Both the position numbers and the translations under genes were made by a program. Shown here piece by piece: positions 10,031 through 20,011 of a stretch of 64,000 bases of DNA. Origin of the DNA: Armillaria gallica (lineage: Eukaryota; Basidiomycota; Agaricomycetes; Agaricales; Physalacriaceae). How positions within the stretch are numbered: position 1 is the stretch's first letter; each line of letters opens with the position of its first letter. The stretch lies in assembly GCA_037576215.1 (NCBI GenBank), contig JBANDB010000004.1:2046001-2110000 (forward strand), in the 5' to 3' direction. The notes under the pieces were generated by a model. The model ran no database searches. It was given only the letters and a program-made list of their open reading frames with translations, and was not told where the DNA came from.

Positions 10031-11380
10031 TCATTTAGCAGCAGCTTCATCATTCGAGGGTGCACCCGGATTTTGACCAACCACTGCAGGTGATGCGTCA
10101 TACGTCATTTCTACGTCTTTGAGTTCCGGCACATTATGGCTGCATGGGGATCGTGCTTCTATGGGTATGGGTTCTACTGGAGGTGGTTTTTCTGGTCTTG
10201 TAATCTTTTTGTGAATTCTAGGGTCTTCTCCTATCACGCGTTTATTAGGATTCATCCAGGTCCCATAAGGATTGGTGACAACAGCTTTAGTGGGTCCTGT
10301 GGGTAGTCCTCGAACTCGTTGGGGCATGGTAGTTTGGGGCTTCTTCAGCACTCCTTGCCATTCCTTCACACGGTTTTGGGTTTCGTTTTCCTGCACAGCT
10401 GCATATGACTCAATTTCTTTGTCATAGCCATCCAGATAAGCAATATCCAATCCTTCGAAGTAGTCGATATAAGCTTCATCTATTTCTTCTCTGCCGTCTT
10501 CTTCAGGGTAAGCTTGAATCATGTTGACCGCGATTAAATTTGACTGTGGCATGGTCCTTCGCATAGCCTCCAGGAATGTTTCGTTTCCGAAGCACCGGAT
10601 AAGGCTACCATCCTGATATGTAAGTCTCCCTATCTCATCGCATTTGACTTGTCCTGTTCGGACTAGCTCCTCGATCCTGGGGCACTGCCTAAGCATGTGG
10701 TCGGATTTTCCGCAGCCATAACAGTACATTGCTCGTCCTAGATCCCGTATGGGATTCACAGTGGCAGGATTATGTATAGATGCATATTGAACAGTATTCT
10801 GTTTCAAGGGTGGTGCTATGATTTCCGCCACCGCCACATCCTTCTTAACAGCGCGATAATAGATTCGAGCATAATCGGTGTCACTTACTTTCATCCTGGA
10901 TAAGCGGTCCACTAGCTCTTCGACTTCATCATCCTCTTTTATCTCTTTTTGGGGTTCCAAAGCCTCAGTCCTGATAGGTCATTCCTTCTCGGTTCTATCC
11001 TTGTCTCGTCGTTTTTCCTTGGATGCCTTGGCCTCTTTCTCCTCTTCGCTTTCTTTGGATTCTTCTTCACTAGTGAAAGTATTACTGCTCTCGCTGTCAG
11101 TTTCCTTCCGTTTCTTCTTCGTCCTTTTCTGTTTCTTCCTCTTTCTTCGTTTACGCTTAACTTTCTTGGGAAGTGTATACTCGGAATTTGCACTCGTAGA
11201 TGACTTGTTATCTGAATCTGTGCTCGAGTCTGATTCAGTGTTCATGACTGTCGAAGAGCTTTCAGAACTCTCTTCCTTCAACGTGCTTATCAGTTTCTTT
11301 TTCCACCTTTCTGACCTTTTAGCCTTTAAGTCGGTGTCAAATCTTTTGCGGGTAAACATGTTGTAAATTATCTTGGCCAC
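10031..11380 (-). pseudogene. Retroelement Gag nucleocapsid region with CCHC zinc knuckle
   Basis: One zinc knuckle is clear (CYGCGKSDHMLRQCP; C-x2-C-x4-H-x4-C). It is the nucleic-acid-binding part of Gag. Upstream lies a long Ser/Glu/Lys-rich low-complexity stretch (10979-11380), and downstream a basic, proline-rich linker. In-frame TGA codons at 10979 and 10031 interrupt it. The frame is that of the capsid and the protease, so gag and pro formed one continuous frame. Confidence 0.85.
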
Positions 11381-11386
11381 ATCACT

Positions 11387-12373
11387 TCACGGTATTACTT
11401 TTCGTGGATCGTATCGTGGATGTGTGGCGAGATAATGAGCTTCCACCGCTTCCCGTAGCTTATCGTTGAGCCCATACCAAAATTTAGTATGTTGTTCGTC
11501 TTTGGTGATTTTTCCTTTCTGTAATAGCCAATTGGACACTGTCAGAAAGTCCACCTCGAACTGCTTGAACTTTTTCAAGTTGTGTATGGCTTCTTGTCGC
11601 CATCTATCAGTTAACTTGTCCAGATCGCTGACGAGATATCAAGATTCGCTCAATTCAGCATCATAATATGTTAGAATGTCTTCTTCTAACAAGTCTCATT
11701 TTCCATCCACAAAACTGTCCAGGGACTCGATAAAACGTGTGACCGCCATTGAGCAATAATCAATAATTCGTTTGCACCTTTCTGGTCCTGGCACATTGTA
11801 TACAGCACACATTTGCTTGTATTGATGAATAAATTTCTTCACCGAATCATGCTTGCCCTTGAACTTTGCTGGGGCTGATCGGGCTCCTAATAGTGGCATC
11901 ATGTCGGGAGTTCGTGCTTGATTATTTGATATTCCCAGTGTAGCAGCATTGGTTGGTCCCGTTGCAGTAGCACTAGGTCCCACCGTCGGTGCTGTCATGG
12001 TTGAGACTGGTATATTACCAAATAAACCTGTTCCCCATTGCGGCAGGGAATTAGTCAATCCTACTGGCAAGGCATTTGATCCAGAAACTGGTACAGCTGT
12101 ACTGGTTGATGCCATGTTCCCAAACAATCCAGTGGTCTTTTGGCTAGATGCTATTTTAATTCCACTCGTTGTGTTAGGGTACGGCATTCGAGGCTGGGCC
12201 ACAGCTACTGAGGCCTCATCATCCGCGTCTGATTCCATAGTTGTTTTCCTGGCTTTTTCTTTCCTTCGCCAGGAGAGTTCTGTGAAGTCATCTTCTTGAG
12301 ATGATTCATCTACATCATGTAAGTCAGATGGCAAACCTTCTCGTTGTTCATTGATAGGTGAGTTCGTCATCAT
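11387..12373 (-). pseudogene. Retroelement Gag capsid region
   Basis: The frame opens at 12373 (MMTNSPINEQ) after an untranslated leader. The first half is Ser/Thr/Pro/Gly-rich. The second half has the helical look of a fungal Gypsy capsid (FIHQYKQMCAVYNV; FLTVSNWLLQKGKI; FWYGLNDKLREAV). Stops at about 11696, 11640 and 11387 interrupt it without any frame change. Confidence 0.8.
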
Positions 12374-12616
12374 AGCTAATGTCTGATAAAATGTCCTGGT
12401 ATTGTAAGGTCTGTAATGTACGTAGTGTCAATTAAAATGTCTTAGAATATATATATATATATGTATGTATAGGTATGTAATAAGCCTTGAGAATGTAAGT
12501 CTGTGGTGTGGATAACGAAAGGTTTCGGAATAAATGTAACTGAGTAGATATGATTGGTTTGCGATTAGCTAGCAAAGATAATTGAATAACCCCCCCCCCA
12601 CGGTGGGCTCCAGAAA
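12374..12616 (-). other. Retroelement leader with candidate tRNA primer-binding site
   Basis: This is the untranslated leader between the 5' LTR and gag. On the element's strand, TGGAGCCCACCG lies 4 bp inside the LTR edge (about 12600-12612). It complements a tRNA 3' end of ...GGGCTCCA with a T-arm like that of tRNA-Lys. The tRNA assignment is tentative. A run of ten or more C and a (TA)n tract (12448-12462) also lie here. Confidence 0.6.
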
Positions 12617-13314
12617 TGTCAGGGTTACTAGGGATAGTCAGATTCCCTGATCAATAGTTAGTTCAGGGGGGAAGAAGCATGAATGCTATGGGTCTTTGCT
12701 AGGGGTTTAGTTGAAGATTTGAGTGGTGAGGTTTGGAGTAGAGTGTTTGGTGTGTAGAATATTGATAGTCGATTAGAACATTAAACTTGGTGCGTCACGA
12801 GCGAACCTAAGTATGAAGTATCAAAGGCACGTCACGAGCGAGCCTGATAAGAGATAAGTTTGTTGATCAAAGGCGCGTCATGAGCGAGCCTGATAAAAGA
12901 TAAGATTGATGATCAAAGGCGCGTCACGAGCGAGCCTGATAAAAGATGTGTTTGATAATCAAAGGTGCGTCACGAGCGAACCTGATAAGATGAGTATTGT
13001 TTGAATTCAAAGGTGCATCACAAGCGAGCCTGAGAAGTAGTTGGGTTAAAATTCGGTGCGTCACGAGCGAACCTGAATTAGTGAAGTGTAGTAAAGCTTT
13101 GAGAGTTTAAGTGTGATGTAATGTGTGCGTAAAAGAATGAATTCTTATTTTGAGTATTCTACTTCTATTGATACATGATTGCTGCATCTAATTTTAATCA
13201 TGCTGTGCTATCCTGTGCCTTTCGAGTTCTTTCTCTACTCTTCTCCTTTTTTCTCCTGTTTGCTAGCGGATTTTCTTTCCCATTAAATCTGTATTTTCAA
13301 TACAGGGCCTGACA
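12617..13314 (-). repeat. 5' LTR of the Gypsy element (698 bp, complete)
   Basis: The LTR is bounded by TGTCAGG (12617) and CCTGACA (ending 13314). It lies upstream of gag on the minus strand. It should carry the element's promoter and polyadenylation signals. It contains the tandem repeat array at 12788-13080. Confidence 0.93.
12788..13080. repeat. Tandem repeat array within the LTR, 7 units of about 45 bp
   Basis: Seven copies of a unit with the core GCGTCACGAGCGARCCTG lie at about 12792, 12829, 12875, 12920, 12967, 13013 and 13058. The core is followed by an A/T-rich spacer often reading GATAAAAGAT. Copies differ largely by C/T or G/A changes in CpG (CACGAG to CATGAG or CACAAG). Such arrays in LTRs often act as enhancers; that role is inference. 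Confidence 0.85.
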
Positions 13315-13371
13315 TCGTCTCTTCTTTAAATCTTTTTATCATACTTTCCCAAATGTATATTTAGCAGCCTG

Positions 13372-13704
13372 ACCGGTGTTGGTGGTTTCACACCCTTTGC
13401 CTCACTCACGCCGTCCCTCCAAAGGGGCTTAAAGGCCGACCAGGCGACCATGACATTCAGCCATGATGGATTCTTTGGTTATGCTCTTGCCCTACCTGCA
13501 AATACCCCTGTCAAGGAACAGCAAGTAATGTTCTGGTCGACATACATGACCAATACACCTCCACCTCGTGATCTGCCTTCCGAAAATTTGCATGCAATCC
13601 TCATGCAAAAATACAGTTCGTGGAGGTCCCCTTACACCAGCGCATTCCATCAGATCATCAACACTGCATCTCAATCCACTAACACCGATTCCTGCTTCCA
13701 ACGG
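13372..13704 (+). pseudogene. FAD-dependent monooxygenase, central fragment
   Basis: This coding fragment resembles fungal FAD-dependent aromatic-hydroxylase-like monooxygenases. Landmarks are LTGVGGFTPFASL, DGFFGYAL and EQQVMFWSTY...PPPRDLPSENL. An open frame extends upstream of the ATG at 13450 back to a plausible intron acceptor (TTTAG) at about 13371, so that ATG is internal. The N-terminal FAD-binding part is missing: the Gypsy LTR ends only 57 bp upstream. The fragment stops at an inserted element at 13705, and the C-terminal part resumes at about 17630. No intact protein can be made from this copy. Confidence 0.75.
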
Positions 13705-14089
13705 ATAAGGCCCATCTCATTAATAAATGCCTGTAATTACAGGATAAAGTTTATTAATAAATCCCTCTACTCTGCTAGGACATGCAATAGTGCGGTGTCC
13801 GGTTACCGGTGTCTTGAGCATTCCAAGCCTTATTAACTAGGATATGGGCTGCCTATTTTGGTTGCTGATATGGTGTGCTGTGGTGCGTTGATATCTGGCA
13901 GCTACTGGGTAAATGGGATTTTCTTTCTAGCGGTACATCGGCTCGGGGTTAAAAATAGCTCAAGAATGTATATTATATTGTACTGTGGTGCTAATACAAC
14001 AACATGGGTAGTGTATTAAAAGTCAGGACGAAAAAAATATGAAGAAAAAAACATGAAATACGGGAGAGCCACAACAAGAGGGCAATCGG

Positions 14090-14830
14090 AGGGAGGGACG
14101 GATCGTGCTACCTCCGGCACCCTTAAAAACGGGGGCGGAGAGATGTCTGCGCTAGTCGGGGCCGCAGTTGATGTGGGTGGACCATGGTTGATTGGGAAGG
14201 TTAGGACCTGAGCGGAATGTCGGCGGCGACAGCGGCATTGGTGGGGAAATAGACAGCAGTGTTTGCTCCAGCGCCCTCGAAAATGGGGGCGTATGGTGCT
14301 GAATGCGATAGTCGTGAATCGGGATGACGCTGGTGAGGTGGAAATGGTATGGAGTCTGGACATCATGAGACAGCGGGATCGTGGGGGTTAACAGACAACG
14401 GCATCGTCTTCAGAGGTCTCAGAAATAGGACGATCCCAAAGGCGCCGCCAGTCAGCGTCCTCGTTGAGTAAGGAGGCGGTAATGTTGGTAGGATGGGGTG
14501 GCGACCGTTGTCGGGCGGGATAGCGGCATTATGGACTCAAACCATTTGAGCCATCATCTCCAGCGACCTTGAAAACGGATATTTCTTCAAGATGGGGCCG
14601 GTTGAGGCCGTCATCGAGTGGGGAGGAATTGATGTTGGTGGGAAGGGGGTAGGGGTACTTGAATCGGCCATTGTCGGGCAGCATGGCACCACCATAGGCT
14701 CAGACTGTTGGTAATATCATCCCCAGGATCCTCGAAAATGGGGATTCAGCGAAGACGGGGCTAGTTGAAGCAGTCGTTGAGCATTGAACATAGGAGGGTC
14801 ACCGTGAATTGTTGAGGGCAATATTTGGGA
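14090..14830. repeat. Degenerate tandem repeats, about 150-170 bp period
   Basis: Blocks resembling CCTCGAAAATGGGGGC, followed by GGGGCCGGTTGAGGC and TTGATGTTGGTGGG, recur at about 14110, 14270, 14560 and 14730. Divergence is high and the unit is poorly defined. ORFs crossing this stretch look like by-products of the repeats. Confidence 0.4.
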
Positions 14831-16027
14831 GCAGATCGCTGTGGGTGGCATCGATGGCAGAAATCATGTAGTATCGTTGGGAAAAAGTTTACCACATTCA
14901 GCGAGGGACATTTTTAGAAGAGAAGGGACAGATAGTAGTGAACAGAGTCGTGTCGCAAGCAGAGAAAATGTCTTTGATCACTGTCCAGATGTTCAGTCCG
15001 ACATTTCTGAGTCCTATTCCTCCGCGACTACGACGCTCCTACGCTTGTTCCTGGCCTCTATATTCCACGTGAACTATTCGGTATCGTTTATTAGGCGTTT
15101 AAACTATGTCATGAATTTTTACACATCAAATGATGCATGTCTACGTTCAATATTAGCAGATTACCGTCTTTTCGTCTGACCTAAATTCGTCTTTAGGTTA
15201 CTATCACTTAAAGGTTGGGTCAGTAGTGTCCAAAAAAATTCCCAATATATCCTACCAGACTATAATATAGTATGCTATATATTTCCGGATGATCTGAGGC
15301 CTCTGTCAGTCTTTCAATGAGTACCGGTCAGATAAATTTCAGCATCCGCAGAGATCATTCAATAGTGCAGTAAGCCATACTTCGACGACATACATTATTT
15401 GGAGGACTGCATATTGCTACTTCCGAAATTTGCTTCAGAAAAGACAGAATGATATATGCAATACAAAAAATGACTTTTTGCCAACCTCTTGCACCTCTGC
15501 AGACCTCGTTCAAGAAACTATTGAATACTCTTGCTGTATATCTACTGCTCTTGATCCAAAACTTGGCATTCAGAGCTGCAATATTAATGCATGACATATC
15601 AGCAGTATCATTTTAGGAGTAGAAATGAAGGCCGATGATTTTCGCAGCCTCGAAGATACATCTTGAGAGCAATATTCGAATCCAGTATATGTTTTCATCA
15701 CCGTGCAGCCTCCTGAAAAGCTTCGATCAGTGGCTGTGCCATCAGGCATGGATCCGTCGACCAACACCACCATACCAGTGTCTCCGAGCTCCTGCTCTCT
15801 GGAACACCGAGACAGTGACATTCATTTATTCTCTAAGTTCTAACCCTGCTGTCCTTCCGTTCACCCATACTACAGTCTACAGACCCTGGGCCGAGAAGGT
15901 GCTGCATTTCTGGAACGACAACTTGAACCCTGACTGCAGCCATAGTATCTACGATATCACTGTCCAATTCTTTATCTGACCCCTCCATCGTCACAAATAA
16001 TGACCTGATACCATATTCCAGTGTTCC

Positions 16028-17366
16028 GGGAGTGTAGTGAGACTTCGATAGAGAGATGAGATGTAGCTAGTAGTGGATCCGTAAACAGAGGTTGTTGGCT
16101 GCGACATTGACCAAACGTTTCGTCTGTGGAAGACTCATCAGGCGGCAGGTCTCTCGACCTATAAAGGCCTGGTAATCTATTGTCACATGCAATGATATCA
16201 TACCGGCATGAAGTGGTGGAATCTATAATTAGACTCGACAGCACTTAAGACTTCGCGGCGCTTGTTCTCTCGAAGTCCCCGACGCATTTGAACTAGTATT
16301 GACGTGTTTTTTAGGGTGAGTCCGTTCTCATTAACTATTTGATGTCTGAAATCAATTTTCTGAAGATCCAAATTCCGGAGAAGTTGGAAGGTGGAGGCCA
16401 CAATCTTCAAAAAAGAGACTCAGATATCTAGTTATCAGTGATGAGTGTTCGAATAGTATATTCATATGTGCAAGAAATAAATTCTAGGCATAAACCTTCT
16501 TCTCTGAGTTGGTAGTCTATCACTGGGCTACCACATCATCATTCCCTGGGTCAGGGGAATTGAGAAGCAACACAAATGGTATACGGATTCGAGTTCATCT
16601 CCGGAGAAATAAGAACAAGGATGGGTTGTATGGACTTTGAGTTAAATTTTAAAATCACCCTCGGCATTATGCTTACGCATGCCTGGTGTATGGTAATTTC
16701 AAAATTTAAACTCTTGTCATGGCGTAATGCCGAGGGTGATTTTAAAATTTAACTCAAAGTCTATACAACCCATCCTTGTTCTTATTTCTCCGGAGATGAA
16801 CTCGAATCCGTATACCATTTGTGTTGCTTCTCAATTCCCCTGACCCAGGGAATGATGATGCGGTAGCCCAGTGATAGACTACCAACTCAGAGAAGAAGGT
16901 TTATGCCTAGAATTTATTTCTTGCACATATGAATATACTATTCGAACACTCATCACTGATAACTAGATATCTGAGTCTCTTTTTTGAAGATTGTGGCCTC
17001 CACCTTCCAACTTCTCCGGAATTTGGATCTTCAGAAAATTGATTTCAGACATCAAATAGTTAATGAGAACGGACTCACCCTAAAAAACACATCAATACTA
17101 GTTCAAACGTGTCGGGGACTTCGAGAGAACAAGCGCCGCGAAGTCTTAAGTGCTGTCGAGTCTAATTATAGATTCCACCGCTTCGTGCCGGTATGATATC
17201 ATTGCACGTGACAATAGATTACCAGGCCTTTATAGGTCGAGAGACCTGCCACCTGATGAGTCTTCCACAGACGAAATGTTTGGTCAATGTCGCGGCCAAC
17301 AACCTCTGTTTACGGATCCACTACTAGCTACATCTCATCTCTCTATCGAAGTCTCACTACACTCCC
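16028..17366. repeat. Giant inverted repeat: two arms of about 643 bp around a 55 bp spacer
   Basis: The arm 16028-16670 is the reverse complement of 16724-17366 over its whole length at about 98% by eye. Differences seen (16632 vs its partner, GATGTGG vs GATGCGG) are transitions. The spacer contains a partial further palindrome (AATTTCAAAATTTAAACTC). Each arm holds the same 70-codon ORF (16198-16410 minus and 16984-17196 plus), which is a consequence of the duplication and not evidence of a gene. The outer ends read GGGAGTGTAGTGAGAC. A transcript across the whole would fold into a very long hairpin. Confidence 0.9.
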
Positions 17367-17629
17367 CCTACACCTAAACCTATCAGAACAACTATCTTAT
17401 CTCTTCAGTTCAGCGTATAATCAGTATTGATGGGCAGCACCGGGAAAGAAAAATAGTTCCCGTAGACGGCACAATCTATTTCAGAAGCAGCCCACACCCG
17501 CCTGTTTATCGCCGGCCATGGCCGCTTTGCGAGCCCTGGGACATGAGAGGGCTTTATTAATAAAAGCAATACCTCTTGCTTCAAGGGTTTTATTAATGAT
17601 TTGGCCCTTATGGCCTGCTGCTTCACGAA

Positions 17630-18144
17630 ATGGCTCGTCTTACCTCGCTATGAACTCCTACCTTTACCCTACTGGACATCCCTTCATGGCATGACTCTGG
17701 GTCCTTCAACAGGCTCCACTAGGATCATTCTCGTGGGCGATGCAGCTCATGCAGCCTCGCCTTATTCTGTGCATGGCGCATCTCTGGCATTTGAAGACGC
17801 TCAAATGCTTGGGCTACTGCTCCACCATTACCTGTCCGACCCAGAGTCACTTCCCAAAGTTGCCACGGCATATGAGGATATGAGGATTCCCCGTGTAGGC
17901 CGGATCCTTAGATTGGGAAGACACCAGACAGATGGAAAGCGTGAGATTAGCTGGCTTAAGGCAATAATCAGGGATTTAATACTCTGGATCATGTGTATGC
18001 TCTTCTTGCTCTGTTTCATCTTTGGGGCCTAATTTTATTGCTGCAGGTCACCTTCCACTTAGTATTATGCTCTGGTTGAATCCAACACATCTATATGATG
18101 TTGAGAAGGAGGTGGAAAAATACCTTGCAGCTATAATCCAATAA
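17630..18144 (+). pseudogene. FAD-dependent monooxygenase, C-terminal fragment
   Basis: The frame gives LPRYELLPLPYWTSLHG, then the FAD ribityl-binding motif IILVGDAAHAASP and the helix SVHGASLAFEDAQML, hallmarks of group A flavoprotein monooxygenases. An intron fits at 17995-18046 (GTATGC...CTGCAG). Splicing it joins LWIMC to HLPLSIMLWLN and leads to a natural C-terminus (YDVEKEVEKYLAAIIQ) with TAA at 18142-18144. This is the other half of the fragment ending at 13704. The expected active-site loop around SPDSGQG is changed here to SPYSVHG. Confidence 0.75.
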
Positions 18145-18531
18145 TGAACTACTTGATTTGTGCGGTTGGAATGAAAAGTGTAAACTAATTGGTGTCTTTC
18201 TCCTGCCATTCAAATCTGATCTGATGGCTTCTGACTTAGCCAGGAGATCTTCCGCTATGGACATGACCTGCCAATCCAGCTTTGGTTGTTTCGGAGGTGG
18301 ATAATCGAGTAATTGTACTTTGAAGTCATCACTAAGTTGCTTTGAGGTGAAATCCTTGCGACTTGAATTGCGTTGCTGGATTAGCGGTGAGTATCGGTCC
18401 GATGCCTCCGACGCCTGGCGTTGGCAGCAGCCGAAGACGCCGAATGAATAATTATTGCGATTTGAAATTGTGTGGCGACTTGGTGGCGACTCCCAGTGAT
18501 TGTATACAAACACTGTTGTATCCCTTTTCAC
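18091..18531 (-). CDS. Hypothetical small ORF, low confidence
   Basis: A 146-codon ORF antisense to the end of the monooxygenase fragment. A central stretch (DDFKVQLLDYPPPKQPKLDW) looks protein-like, but the ends are low in information. It could be a chance frame. No domain recognised. Confidence 0.2.
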   Translation of the reverse strand: MKRDTTVFVYNHWESPPSRHTISNRNNYSFGVFGCCQRQASEASDRYSPLIQQRNSSRKDFTSKQLSDDFKVQLLDYPPPKQPKLDWQVMSIAEDLLAKSEAIRSDLNGRRKTPISLHFSFQPHKSSSSLLDYSCKVFFHLLLNII

Positions 18532-18750
18532 GATGGAGACCTGCTATTTGCAGGTGATCCAACACCTTGGTACGCGAGTCTACACTGTACAGGACCATGT
18601 CCAGCCGCCTTTGAGCCGACCATGGGCATCATAAATGATCCCATGAATTGTATTCATCGTTTTCAATTTTTGAATTTATTCATACTCCCAGTGAATAATC
18701 AACCACTGGATGTCACGAGGCAAATTAAATTTTATCGAAGCACACACGTC

Positions 18751-18760
18751 GCCTTATAAC
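18751..18760 (+). promoter_or_regulatory. TATA-like element of the first tandem paralogue
   Basis: CTTATAAC lies about 100 bp upstream of the ATG at 18857. It is embedded in about 150 bp (18600-18870) resembling the region upstream of the second paralogue (20690-20960), including ATGWCACGAGGCAAAT and TCGAAGC. Confidence 0.45.
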
Positions 18761-18856
18761 CTGGCTTGTAAGTGTCGATAAAATCCCAAACTCCGCGCTC
18801 CTCTCGCCTTCCCACCGATATTTCCACCGTCCTTGTTTTCCTTCTACTGGAACAGA

Positions 18857-20011
18857 ATGTCTGGAGCTGTCTTGCCGGTTCGTATCTTCTTCCCTCGCTT
18901 CAGCGGCCGTTATTCACAAGGATACCTCTCTACGATAGACCATCACACGCACGCCATTGACAAAAACGGGAAGTGCTCAGGCGGCGCCTACCAATACGTC
19001 AGTAGCCAAGCGCGCGCTAGATTTTGAATCGTATAATGGTGCCAATCCAAAGAGCGCCAAGGCTTTCGTCGACGTCCCTCTAAAAAGCCACCAGAGCGAG
19101 GTACGTTTCGTTTCGTTTTGCGCGTACTGTTCGACTTACCTACCGCGTGCAGATTGAAAAATACCTCAACCACCTTTCTCAGGCAGAAGCATACAAAGCC
19201 GATGCTAGTCGTCAGGTTAGTTCTCACTGTCATGGCTGCGGTCATTCAGGATGATCATATCTCTCAGGGTGTTGGGTCCACCACCCAAGATACAGTTGCA
19301 GAGACTTCTGTCGAAACGTCTCATGAGGTCCGTCACTATCCCGCTACTTATGTCTGATTTCCCCGTGCTCATTTGATTGTCTATTTCTAGGCATCCAATA
19401 CCGTTGAATGGCCGTGTTTCTATGGCGACTTCGACTTGCACACCATGGACTCCCAGTTTCTCCGGAACATATACATGGGCTATGAGGAACCAGACCACAA
19501 AGCTCTATATGAAGCTCTTAGGAGATACCAGGCTACAGAACGTGTCGATGCACATATCACTCTTCGCAAGGGACTCTGGGAGAATGGATCCGCGGTGTTT
19601 GCAGACGTTCGCGATCCCAAGTCCTGCATACCAATCCCACTTCGTTTGACACTCGTTACCGAGATGACCATTGCTTACACTGACAAAGAGCTCGACCTTT
19701 TTGTTGATCGGAACGACCATCTTCGTACCAATACCCCTGGTATTTTCGCTAACTTGGGATTCGCGAATGCGAATGAGCATCGCTGTTCGTCGGAGGGGAG
19801 GTTCCTCATGAACCGGTGTTGGGCAAGGATGCAGCCTGATGGTTCGGTGGTCGAGATATTCGAAGGGTGTATGGAATTCAAGGTCAAAGGCGAGATGTAC
19901 TTCCTCGGAGGGCATGGGGAGGACATTAACATGATTGAGCATGCTTTTTGGGCCATTCATGATCACCGGAATAAGGTGGATCTGGATGAAGATGAGGGTA
20001 GCCTTGACTGA
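18857..20011 (+). CDS. Unrecognised protein, tandem paralogue 1 (five exons, 308 residues)
   Basis: Exons are 18857-18877, 18939-19100, 19153-19215, 19268-19327 and 19391-20011. Every intron is phase 0 with GT..AG ends, and the same structure appears in the paralogue at 20945. The N-terminal 120 residues are Ser/Thr/Lys-rich and probably disordered, with a short helix (IEKYLNHLSQAEAYKAD). The C-terminal 200 residues are compact: EWPCFYGDFDLHTMDSQFLR, YMGYEEPDHKALYEAL, GSAVFADVRDPKSC, LFVDRNDHLRTNTPG, EGRFLMNRCWARMQPDGSVV, MYFLGGHGEDINMIEHAFW. I do not recognise the family. The conserved ADVRDP and NRCWAR blocks suggest a real fold. The acidic tail ends DEDEGSLD. Confidence 0.8.

Larger units (their letters stand above)
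1..13314 (-). mobile_element. Ty3/Gypsy LTR retrotransposon, oversized, 3' LTR truncated by window edge
   Basis: Two copies of one LTR bracket a minus-strand array of gag, protease, reverse transcriptase, RNase H and integrase in Ty3/Gypsy order. Bases 1-256 match 13059-13314 without indels and with 3 mismatches (positions 29, 111, 122), so insertion looks fairly recent. The LTR ends are the inverted repeat TGTCAGG/CCTGACA. More than 13 kb is long for a fungal Gypsy element. The excess is a stretch of about 4.5 kb of unrecognised ORFs between protease and RT, plus an ORF after integrase. The frames are broken mostly by in-frame TGA/TAG codons, so this copy cannot make its proteins unless they are read through. 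The insertion lies in or next to a FAD monooxygenase gene. The left target-site copy is outside the window. Confidence 0.93.
13705..17611. mobile_element. 3.9 kb insertion with imperfect terminal inverted repeats, disrupting the FAD monooxygenase
   Basis: The left end reads ATAAGGCCCATCTCATTAATAAA. The right end, reversed, reads ATAAGGGCCAAATCATTAATAAA, which is 20 of 23 identical. Both termini extend into further TTTATTAATAAA blocks. The two halves of one monooxygenase lie directly outside, so the segment is an insertion. The termini allow a TA target duplication, but this cannot be distinguished from the palindromic ends. I recognise no transposase. The contents are a degenerate repeat region (14090-14830), small unrecognised ORFs (15355-15979) and the giant inverted repeat at 16028-17366, which may be a nested element. 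Confidence 0.6.

Noticed and set aside
12590..12612. A tRNA gene fragment (CCCCACGGTGGGCTCCA-like)
   Set aside because: Only the acceptor/T-arm-like bases are present, and the position fits a primer-binding site of the retroelement.
14016..14366. 116-codon minus-strand ORF
   Set aside because: It lies in degenerate repeats, is Ser/Pro/Thr-biased and has no motif.
15635..15979. 114-codon plus ORF, considered as a transposase remnant
   Set aside because: No DDE, HUH or zinc-finger motif could be seen; both strands have similar short frames.
16198..17196. Two identical 70-codon ORFs as a duplicated gene
   Set aside because: They are the same DNA in the two arms of the inverted repeat, with no independent coding evidence.
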